In this document: piece after piece, positions 54,291-62,539 of the stretch | Position numbering within the stretch: the stretch's first letter is position 1 | Layout of the letters: every line of letters begins with the position of its first letter | Origin: Tieghemostelium lacteum | Lineage: Eukaryota > Evosea > Eumycetozoa > Dictyosteliales > Raperosteliaceae | Direction of reading: 5' to 3' | Assembly: GCA_001606155.1 (NCBI GenBank) | Contig: LODT01000022.1 | Location: 124,001 to 188,000 of the forward strand | DNA: 64,000 nt | Translations under genes and position numbers: made by a program | The notes under the pieces: model-generated | Databases searched by the model: none | Told to the model about the DNA's origin: nothing | Seen by the model: the letters and a program-made list of their open reading frames with translations, nothing else

Positions 54291-55134
54291 TTAAATGATT
54301 GAATCTAACCAATCTTCTAAATTTTCATTATCGGCTTTCTTCTTTACTTCTGTTGATGTTGATGTAGTTGGTGGTGGTGATTGTGTTGTTACAGGTGTTG
54401 GGTTTTCTTTTTTTGTTGAATTTGTTTGAGTTGGTTGAGATTTTGTGTTGCTTGTTTGTAGGTGTTTATTCGATTTTCTTTGTACCTTTTTCATACCTGT
54501 TTGTTGACTTAATTCTACATTTTTCTGTAATATTTTAAGATATTGCTATTAGTCCATTGTATGCATTCCTATAAAACAAAATATGAGTATATTTACAAAA
54601 TATTCCTGGTTAATGTTTAATCTTTTATATATTGGAAAAGACAATAATAACTTCTCAATTTCTCCCACATTAATTGAGTTTTGTGTTTGTTTTGATTCAA
54701 TATCTTGTTCTTCATTCTCTTTATCAAATTTGGGTATGAAATCAACTACAAATATAAATAGATAAGTTAGGTATTTGTTATTCAGTAATTGAGTAAAAGA
54801 AAGTACCTTTTGAATCTAAAAGATCTTGCATATTTAATTGAGAATGACTATCATAATATTCCAATTCCTCAACGCTATTATATTCTTTTTGTACTAATAA
54901 TCTTTTACTGTATTTTGATCTGTGATGTTTTTTAGATTGATCAATTTGTTCTTCCTCTTCATCACTATACGATTGGAAATTTGGATCTTGTTCTCTTTGT
55001 GATTGTTCCAATCTCTCTTTTTTCTTTTGTTCATATTCCTCCTTTTTATATTTCTTTTTATCTTTAAAACTATTCTTGTGTGATCCTTTATGAGATGCTT
55101 TCGCTAATTGTTTATGATTTATAGGTTCTGACAT
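54291..55134 (-). CDS. Aven homolog (apoptosis/checkpoint regulator family)
   Basis: My model has three exons, 54807-55134, 54597-54745 and 54291-54524, 236 residues. Joins are in frame (G|TT gives Val; second junction phase 0). The N-terminal half is highly charged (KKEEYEQKKKERLEQSQ). The central part reads DLLDSKGVDFIPKFD, then INVGEIEKLLLSFPIYKRLN; this parallels the Aven core 'L..LPLCLRLN'. The C-terminus after a Thr/Pro-rich linker is NENLEDWLDSII, very close to the Aven C-terminal signature (ELEDWLDSMI). Animal Aven binds Bcl-xL/Apaf-1 and activates ATM; those partners are not expected as such in an amoeba, so a checkpoint or translation role is more likely. The exon 2 end is the weakest point. 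Confidence 0.68.
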
Positions 55135-55669
55135 TATTTACAGATATTCTTTTTTGTAAAAAATAAAAATAAAAATAAAAAAAAAAGTAATAACTTTAAC
55201 ATTTTTTAATTATAAAGCAATATGCTGAATAAAGATAAAAATTAAACCAATTGTAATTATTATTGGATTTATAATGAGTTGAAATTTGCATGAGAAATAT
55301 AATAAACAGACAATTGAATAGTGATTTAATAATATTATTTTTTGGAAATCGTCACTAACAATACTTTGATAAATACTTGATGGTTGTGAATAGAGTTATT
55401 ATATAGTTGCGCTATTATTATAGATACTGAAATATACCTTATATGAATCAAGTGCATTTTATAGTTTAATAAAAAAAAAACAATAATTCTTTATATTTTT
55501 TTATCTTGCTCTGCTTTAAATACTAGGTAACTTTGGGAACATCAGAAAGATCTTGGTTTTCTATTTTGTAAGGCTAACTTCTCACTCTATAATAGATACA
55601 AACAAATCCATTTTTGGTAAAAGTTTTTATTTAATTCAAATACATTCTGAAAATTTGATTGCTATTTAG
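55135..55669. other. intergenic A/T-rich region
   Basis: About 535 bases upstream of the Aven homolog and downstream of the small secreted gene. A/T-rich with an A9 run near 55471-55480. No coding sequence or RNA gene is convincing. Confidence 0.4.
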
Positions 55670-55915
55670 TTAAAAGGGCAGGAATCTAAGAATTATATTT
55701 CTTTCTCTACGTAAACAACCTTGTAATTCTTTCTCAGCAATTGTACGGTCAAAGTCTGCTTGAGCTTGGCTATATTTAACGTCTTCGTATAATCTATCAT
55801 CGATTTCTTTCAGAGTTGTAAAAATTTTTTGTTCACAATTATTTTCATTATAAGCCATTTTGTAAGTACAAATCAAAGTAATTAAGAAAAACACGACTAT
55901 TAAATTGGATTTCAT
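55670..55915 (-). CDS. small secreted-type protein
   Basis: 81 residues from ATG 55915. Signal peptide MKSNLIVVFFLITLICTYKMA, then a hydrophilic helical part (NENNCEQKIFTTLKEIDDRL, YSQAQADFDRTIAEKELQGC) with two Cys, ending RRERNIILRFLPF. Family unknown. Related in the leader and upstream DNA to the reading frame at 51477. The mature chain is about 60 residues with no repeats, compatible with a small secreted factor or peptide precursor. Confidence 0.5.
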   Translation of the reverse strand: MKSNLIVVFFLITLICTYKMAYNENNCEQKIFTTLKEIDDRLYEDVKYSQAQADFDRTIAEKELQGCLRRERNIILRFLPF

Positions 55916-56399
55916 ATTTATCAAAAGTACTAAAATAAAATTAAATATTAGAATATTATATTTAAATTCTATAAATGTAATAAATTAATTTTACATTAAG
56001 TTAATATTTTAAATTAATATATTAAAATTGAAAATTTATGCTTTAAATGTTTGAATTGTATGATTTTACAAACTTTCTCATAGAAGCTTGATATTGGAGA
56101 GAAATTAATAATAGATTATTACTAATGTATACCAAAACTATTTATCTGAAGATGAAATTCTCCAATTGTGGTTGTTTTTTTGAATGGGGTACGTATATGT
56201 TTATATTATTTTTTTTTTATAAACTTATCACAATCAACATAAACACAAACAGTGTTTGCAGTGTTTGCAAAATAGATACGAAGTCTCCTTCTCAATTTAA
56301 ATCTATTTTCTGGTAATAAAAACCTGTTTCTCAGGGCTGCAACAATGGTATTGGTGGAAATGGTGGTTCAAACTTAAGCTAATACTACACATTCGAGAG
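55916..56399. other. intergenic region, no supported gene
   Basis: A/T-rich. A 63-codon frame at 56125-56316 (MKFSNCGCFFEWG...) was examined as a small Cys/Gly gene, but no splice model reaches the downstream Gly-rich-looking bases in frame. Nothing else is seen. Confidence 0.4.
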
Positions 56400-57020
56400 T
56401 TTTTTATTTTCCTAGGATTCAGTTACATTTGAGAATGTGGATAATTGAATTAGGTAAATAAATCAATGTTTGAAACAAACCAGGAAGAATAGTGTGGTTG
56501 TTCTTTAGCATTTTGTGGAACTCTTGAATGTGGTCACTAGTAAAATGTACTTTATTACTCTAATACCATTTGTTTAGTAGTGGTGAGTTTAGGATATAGT
56601 CTAATGTAACTAATTCAATTTTAACTTTTTTCAAACTGATGTTTGTAATTACAATGTTAGTAATTATTGTACCTTCAGGTATTTTGGGTTTGAATCTAGA
56701 TATACTATTCAATAGTAGATATTTTACTATAAAACTGTATCATATGAACCTTAATTCCAATCCACTGGAACTAAATGTATACATTTTGTAGTGGTATATT
56801 ATTGTAACTCTTTAAATTTAATATTCCTTGGATCTTTTAGGATTTTAATACTCTGTCAGGTTTTGTATCATGTTCTGGTACCCTGACAATAGTAAAGAAA
56901 TTACTTAATAAAAAAAAAAAATACAAAATTGATAAACACATGAACAAATAGAGTCTTCAGCTTTGACTTATCTTTCATTACATTGAATAGTGTAAAGTTT
57001 TTCAGATGTTGATTTTGAGG
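56400..57020 (-). pseudogene. decayed F-box/LRR-like copy (minus strand)
   Basis: The DNA around 56968-57005 (GACTTATCTTTC, then ATTACATTGAATAG) matches the WKDKS region of the intact copies at 57144 and 58974 base for base over short blocks. Further upstream pieces recall the following LRR region. Frames are broken by many stops and an A13 run. It is the most decayed member of the minus-strand array. Confidence 0.5.
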
Positions 57021-57143
57021 TTTAATTTAAATGTAAATGCCCTCTCCACTTTTTGATTATTAGTGTCAGACATGGAGTCTGTTTAGGTAACTATCCTTAT
57101 ATAACACTGTCTTACAGGTTAGGTAATAAAAGTACTAAAGCAT

Positions 57144-58919
57144 TTAATAATAATTGATAGAAAATTTATTGAGTAGATTTTTAAGTGATATTAATAATGG
57201 TGAACCAGACTCGACAGCGTATGGTATAGAAATACATGTGATTGCTCTATTGTTATTAAAAATCTCTTTTAAGGTGTCTATATGATGACTTTCGAGTTTA
57301 TATACAATTGGTAGTCTCAAAGTGTGTAAAGTTTTGTTTACTGATAAAATTTGAATTAAAGCATCAAAGAGATTATAGGATCCTTTAATATGCTCATCAA
57401 AGTTATTGTCATTTATATGAAGTCTAGTGATGGTATTGTTATTACTAATTGCTGTGATGAACTCTTTATATTCCTCTTTAGTAGTTACTTTACTACACAT
57501 TATAAGATTTCTAATTGTAGGATGTTTCATAGTTATTAGTGATATACAGTCTTGCATATTAATTGTAGGCAATGAAAGTTCAGTCAATGAAATGTTTTTC
57601 ATTAACATCTCAGAGAGAATGGGTGGAGTGTTATAGTAGTGCATAAAGTAAGCTGAACTATAAAAATTCACTGATATATATTTTGGACTATTCAGTAACA
57701 GTATCTTTGATATATTTTGTATCTCTCTGTTACCTAATTCTACAGGTTCTTTATATACAACTACAGTTTCTAAACTATCCATACTATTGAGATGACTGGA
57801 TAAATTGATACTTAAATTTATAGATATTGACTTTAGATGAGACTTATCATTCCATACATTGAATAGTGAAAAATCATCAAGTTGGTCAGATGCAGGAGAG
57901 AAGGTATTCAATATATCAAACTTAAATGATGTAATATTTCTATTTCCAATCTCTGTTGTTAGAACTTGCTCCACTGAATCATAGAGTATATCACCACTAA
58001 GGGTTAGATTAATATATTTAGATTTAATATGCTTTAGTAGAGTGACAATCGACATGTATCGTACAGGTAAAGTAATATTTAAATAGAGATCTTCAATGTA
58101 CTGAAAATTAGATTGTGCAATCTTTACTAGTACATTATCAAACTCGTTTTTTGGAAACAGTTTAATTTGATCTAATTCCATTGTAGTTAGATTTGGTGAT
58201 GTTTCTATGATATGAAATAGAGAGTCAGAGTCAATGTTTGTTTGGTATAATGTCAATTCTTGCAATTTCGTATTTAGATTATTCTTTTCAAATTGTGATA
58301 ATTTGAATCCAAAATCATGAGATGAGCTCGATATAAAAATCTCTGTAAATAGATTTCTTTTGAATAAAATATCACAAAAATCGAGATTATATTGTTGAGT
58401 ATTGCTGAAATACTCGCCATAATGATTAATCTGCATATCCAATTCTTTTAGTTTTTTAGATAAAAAATTATCACTGTCAATGAGGTGTTCAAAAAATATT
58501 TTGTAATCTAATTCTGTTTCGAATTCTAAATGTACTGATTTTAGGTTACTATAACTACTAAATACATCGATATTGAATGTGTTTAGGCACTCTATGCATT
58601 CAACTTTATCTTTTAGGTTCTCATTCAAATTGCAAATTGTGAGATCAGATGGATGTACTCTATAGAGTACTCTAAAGTCTATATTATATCTTGATGCTAG
58701 ATCTACCCAAGTTTCAATATTACATTTAGTCTCTAATATCTGTGTACTAAGGTATATATAATCATCAATTCTTAACTTGCTGATAATCTCCCTATTCCAT
58801 TGTTTTGATACTAATGTATATACTCTTATAAATGCTATCAAATAATTAATGTCTATTGAATTTCTATTGATTAGATATTCTAAAACATGTTGAATGATTA
58901 CATTTGGTAATATAACCAT
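57144..58919 (-). CDS. F-box/LRR-like family protein (copy 12)
   Basis: One exon, 591 residues. It starts MVILPNVIIQHVLEYLINR, with TLVSKQWNREIISKLRIDDY. Second subgroup: ILYDSVEQVLTTEI, FSPASDQLDDFSLFNVW and WNDKSHLKSI near 354. LRR-like IETSPNLTTMEL. Tail LISLKNLLNKFSINYY. Direct tandem relative of 58974-60743; only 54 bases separate that copy's stop from this start. Strongly paralogous but with many changes in the LRR part. Confidence 0.78.
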   Translation of the reverse strand: MVILPNVIIQHVLEYLINRNSIDINYLIAFIRVYTLVSKQWNREIISKLRIDDYIYLSTQILETKCNIETWVDLASRYNIDFRVLYRVHPSDLTICNLNENLKDKVECIECLNTFNIDVFSSYSNLKSVHLEFETELDYKIFFEHLIDSDNFLSKKLKELDMQINHYGEYFSNTQQYNLDFCDILFKRNLFTEIFISSSSHDFGFKLSQFEKNNLNTKLQELTLYQTNIDSDSLFHIIETSPNLTTMELDQIKLFPKNEFDNVLVKIAQSNFQYIEDLYLNITLPVRYMSIVTLLKHIKSKYINLTLSGDILYDSVEQVLTTEIGNRNITSFKFDILNTFSPASDQLDDFSLFNVWNDKSHLKSISINLSINLSSHLNSMDSLETVVVYKEPVELGNREIQNISKILLLNSPKYISVNFYSSAYFMHYYNTPPILSEMLMKNISLTELSLPTINMQDCISLITMKHPTIRNLIMCSKVTTKEEYKEFITAISNNNTITRLHINDNNFDEHIKGSYNLFDALIQILSVNKTLHTLRLPIVYKLESHHIDTLKEIFNNNRAITCISIPYAVESGSPLLISLKNLLNKFSINYY

Positions 58920-58973
58920 GGTTCTCTCTAGTTAAATATCTTTTTCTCTAAGAAAAATTAAAAAAAAAAAAAT

Positions 58974-60743
58974 TTAATTTATGGCAAATTTATTGAACAG
59001 ATTTTTTAGGGATAAATATTCAGTATCACTAGAATAAGGTAAGGTAATGGATTTGATCACTGTGTTGGACTTCAAAATCTCTTTAAAAGATTGAATGTGA
59101 TGTGATTGGAGTTCTCCCTCTGTTGGTAATTTCAGAGAAAATAAAGTTCTGTTTACGGATAAAATTTGAATTAAAGAATCAAAGATATTATAGTAAACCT
59201 GAATATCTTCATTAAAATAGCTACCAGTAATTTGAAGATGAGTGATAGTGTGATTATCTCTGATGGTTGTTACCAAATCTCTCCAATCCTCTACAGATCT
59301 TGGTTTGGTACCCAATTTTAAATTTGTAATTGTAGGATGTTGCATAGTTATCAGTGATATACATTCTTGTGTATTCATTGAATTGATTGAAAATGATGTC
59401 AATGAAGTGTTTTTCAATAGTATGTCAGATAGAATGATTGGTGTGTAACTAATAGCTTTGTCTTTGTGTTTAAAGTATGCTGAACTATTGAATTCCAATG
59501 ATGTATAGGATGGAATATTCAATAGTAGTATCTTTGATATATTTTCATGTTCTTGTCTACCTGGATCTCTAGGATCTTTTATGACTGTAATAGATTCCAA
59601 GTTAATCATTGAATCTAGATGGTTAGACAAATCGATAGACAAATGCATGTTTATGGTCTTTAGTTGAGACTTATCTTTCCATACATTGAATAGAGAGAAA
59701 TTATTCAGTTGGTCAGATCCCGGAGAGAACCTATTATCAATGATATCAAATCTAAATGATGTAATGAGCTTATTGTCAATCTCAGACTTTAGGACTTGAT
59801 CTACTGAATCATAGAGTATGTCACCGTTTATAAGCAAATTATTGTCTTTAGATCTAATGTTATTCAATAGGGTGACAATGGAGTTGTAATGTACAGGTGA
59901 GTATAGATTCAAATAGAGATATTCAATATACTGAAATTTAGAATTTGAGATTTTTTCTAAAACCCCAGTGAAATCATTTTTTGGAAATAGTTTAACTTGA
60001 TCTATATCCAGTACTTTTAGATTTGGAGATATTTCAAGCAAATGGTATAGAGCATCAGAATCAATATCTGCTTTATACAATGTGAATTCTTCTAATTTTG
60101 TATTTAGATTATTCTTATCACTGGTTGATCTTTGGTATTCCAATCGATATATATTCGATATAAAAACCTCTTTAAATAGATTTCTATTGAATAAAATCTC
60201 ACTGAAATGTAAATTATAATTATTAGGGTAATCGTATTCATCACCGTTCTCTCCATAGTGATTAATGTTCAATTCAATATTCTCTCTTAGTCTTTTAGAT
60301 ATATTACTTTCACTGTCACTGAGGTATTCATACAATTTTTTGTATTCTGAATCTTTATCAAAATCAAAGTATATTGATTTTAGGTTACTATAACTACTAC
60401 TAAATGCTTCATCATTGAATGATGTTAGACTCTTTATCGAGTATACCTTCTCTTTTAAACTTTCTTCCAAATCACTATATTCAGTTAACTTTATTCTATA
60501 GTCAATTTTATATCTCTTTGCTAAATCTTTCCATTGACCTATCTTTCCATTCTTTAGTATTTGTTTACTGAGATATAAATAACCATCAATTCTTAATTTG
60601 CTTATAATCTCCCTATTCCATTGTTTTGATACTAATGTATATACTTTTGTAAAATCAATCAAATAATCAATCTTTATAGAACCACAATTTAATAAATATT
60701 CTAAAATATGTTGAATGATTACATTTGGTAATATAACCATCAT
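58974..60743 (-). CDS. F-box/LRR-like family protein (copy 13)
   Basis: One exon, 589 residues (two adjacent ATGs; MVILPNVIIQHILEYLLN follows). TLVSKQWNREIISKLRIDGY is nearly identical to copy 12. ILYDSVDQVLKSEID, FSPGSDQLNNFSLFNVW and WKDKSQLKTI near 354. LRR-like LEISPNLKVLDI. Tail LKNLFNKFAIN ends a few residues before copy 12. The closest pair in the window after the inverted pair at 15.5-19.2 kb. Upstream T run around 60770-60784 is its probable promoter. Confidence 0.78.
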   Translation of the reverse strand: MMVILPNVIIQHILEYLLNCGSIKIDYLIDFTKVYTLVSKQWNREIISKLRIDGYLYLSKQILKNGKIGQWKDLAKRYKIDYRIKLTEYSDLEESLKEKVYSIKSLTSFNDEAFSSSYSNLKSIYFDFDKDSEYKKLYEYLSDSESNISKRLRENIELNINHYGENGDEYDYPNNYNLHFSEILFNRNLFKEVFISNIYRLEYQRSTSDKNNLNTKLEEFTLYKADIDSDALYHLLEISPNLKVLDIDQVKLFPKNDFTGVLEKISNSKFQYIEYLYLNLYSPVHYNSIVTLLNNIRSKDNNLLINGDILYDSVDQVLKSEIDNKLITSFRFDIIDNRFSPGSDQLNNFSLFNVWKDKSQLKTINMHLSIDLSNHLDSMINLESITVIKDPRDPGRQEHENISKILLLNIPSYTSLEFNSSAYFKHKDKAISYTPIILSDILLKNTSLTSFSINSMNTQECISLITMQHPTITNLKLGTKPRSVEDWRDLVTTIRDNHTITHLQITGSYFNEDIQVYYNIFDSLIQILSVNRTLFSLKLPTEGELQSHHIQSFKEILKSNTVIKSITLPYSSDTEYLSLKNLFNKFAIN

Positions 60744-60915
60744 CTTTAGAAGGTAAATAAAAAAGATAAAATTTTTTTTTTTTAATCATTTTTCTGTTGG
60801 GAATTTATCTAGAAATATTCGTTTAAACATAGTGATAAGATAATATTGATTATCTTTATTTAGTTGTACAATTTAATTTTATTGAATTTCGATAACTGAT
60901 AAGGAATTCCTTATA

Positions 60916-62508
60916 CTAAGTGTTTCTAGAAATTGAATATCTATTAAATAGTCTAAATAGATCTAGAAGTAATTTAGGAGATTTTGAATCGGAAAGGGGA
61001 ATATAAATTCTTCTGATTGTGTGGTTATTGATAAAAATCTCTTTAAATGAATCTATGTATTGTTGGGTGACCTCATCATTTTTATAGTAAGGAAGATACA
61101 AAGAGACAAGTGTATTGTTTACCTTTAACACTTGAATAGCGGTTTCATAGAAACTGTACTGTTGAAACCATGTTAAATGAAAAATGAATAGATTGGTTAC
61201 TGTGTGGTTATTCTGAATTGTCTGAATGAAACCTTCATTTAATCCATCGTAGTCATTTAGATCTAGAACTTTAACAGTTGTGAGCTTAGGCATTTGACTA
61301 TTTAAAATTATTTTCAAATCTGTTGCTCTTAGATCATCAATATTAATTTCAGTTAAATTAATTAACCTGTTGTCTATTATAACCTCTAATAAACAGGAAT
61401 AGGTTTTGAAAATTACATGTGTCTTTAATGTTTTCTTAGTTTTCAAACTATAGATTGAAGTTGGTAAGTCAACTAAGAGATTCGTTTTTCTTTTTACACA
61501 AATATGTTGTAGATGTGACTTGTCATCCCATATGGATAACAAATTGAAGTTATTTAGTTCATCAGCTTTAGGTGTAAATTTCAGAGGAGAGCTAAAATCA
61601 AAGGTGTGTATATTACTATTGTTGATCTTTGATGATAATACATCTTCAACTGATTCATAGTGAACCATATGAAAGGTAACATCGGTATTTACAGACTTTA
61701 CATTATTCAATAAATAAACTATTGATTGAAAATTACAAGCATATCTGACACCTAATAACAGTTCTTTTAGTTGTTGTAAATGTGTAATTTTCTTTAACAC
61801 ATCATCAAAATACTGACATTTTTCCAAACTAATACCAAAGAGACACAGCTTCTCTAAATTAGGTGTGTTTTCAAATAGACGGCATATAGTATCTAATTGT
61901 GAATAGATTGAAGTTAAACTGAGTTTAGAAATTCCATTCAATTGAAATACTGTATCATTAGGAATAACACCATTTGAAAATATCAAACTGTGTAAGATAT
62001 TTAGATTAAACAAACCAGAGATTATAGGTTTATCAGAGTTACCATCTCCATCCAAGGATATCCTAATACCCTTATTAGAAGATGCAAAGTTTGACAGCAC
62101 TTCACTATCAATAAACGGACTGATCTGTAACTGCTTTATTTTCTTTAGATATTTATAGTTACTGAGAGTTTCCGAATCAGAGGCAGTGAAGAAATCTTTA
62201 TATAATTTTAAATAGTGTACTTTGTCTTTGAGATTATCAATCTTCAAATTGTAATCACTAATACGAATTCTATATTTTAATTTAAATCTATTTGTTAAAT
62301 TTGATAATATCTGTATATCTATTGGATCTGTATCTTCATATATGTCTATATAGTAATCTACAATTCTTAATTTTGGTAGTATCTCTGTATTCCATTGTTT
62401 AGATATCAATGTGTAGTGTCTGAAAAAATAAAAAAAGTAATCAAATTCATTGAATTGGTTGACCAAGTATTCTAACATATATTGGTAAATATAATTGGGA
62501 AATATCAT
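60916..62508 (-). CDS. F-box/LRR-like family protein (copy 14)
   Basis: One exon, 530 residues. It starts MIFPNYIYQYMLEYLVNQF, with YTLISKQWNTEILPKLRI. Second subgroup with HYESVEDVLSSKINNSNI, FTPKADELNNFNLLSIW and WDDKSHLQHI near 325. LRR-like FENTPNLEKLCLF. Tail LLDLFRLFNRYSISRNT. It is the last copy before the transposon and directly borders it; the transposon fragment begins within about 40 bases upstream of its start. Confidence 0.76.
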   Translation of the reverse strand: MIFPNYIYQYMLEYLVNQFNEFDYFFYFFRHYTLISKQWNTEILPKLRIVDYYIDIYEDTDPIDIQILSNLTNRFKLKYRIRISDYNLKIDNLKDKVHYLKLYKDFFTASDSETLSNYKYLKKIKQLQISPFIDSEVLSNFASSNKGIRISLDGDGNSDKPIISGLFNLNILHSLIFSNGVIPNDTVFQLNGISKLSLTSIYSQLDTICRLFENTPNLEKLCLFGISLEKCQYFDDVLKKITHLQQLKELLLGVRYACNFQSIVYLLNNVKSVNTDVTFHMVHYESVEDVLSSKINNSNIHTFDFSSPLKFTPKADELNNFNLLSIWDDKSHLQHICVKRKTNLLVDLPTSIYSLKTKKTLKTHVIFKTYSCLLEVIIDNRLINLTEINIDDLRATDLKIILNSQMPKLTTVKVLDLNDYDGLNEGFIQTIQNNHTVTNLFIFHLTWFQQYSFYETAIQVLKVNNTLVSLYLPYYKNDEVTQQYIDSFKEIFINNHTIRRIYIPLSDSKSPKLLLDLFRLFNRYSISRNT

Positions 62509-62539
62509 GGCAAAATCTCTTGTTGTGTTACTGAAATAT

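Noticed and set aside
56125-56390. Possible small spliced Cys/Gly gene (MKFSNCGCFFEWG, then Gly-rich bases after CTCAG)
   Set aside because: The only nearby donor and acceptor join in the wrong phase and give a Trp/Lys-rich tail, not the Gly-rich one; not supported.
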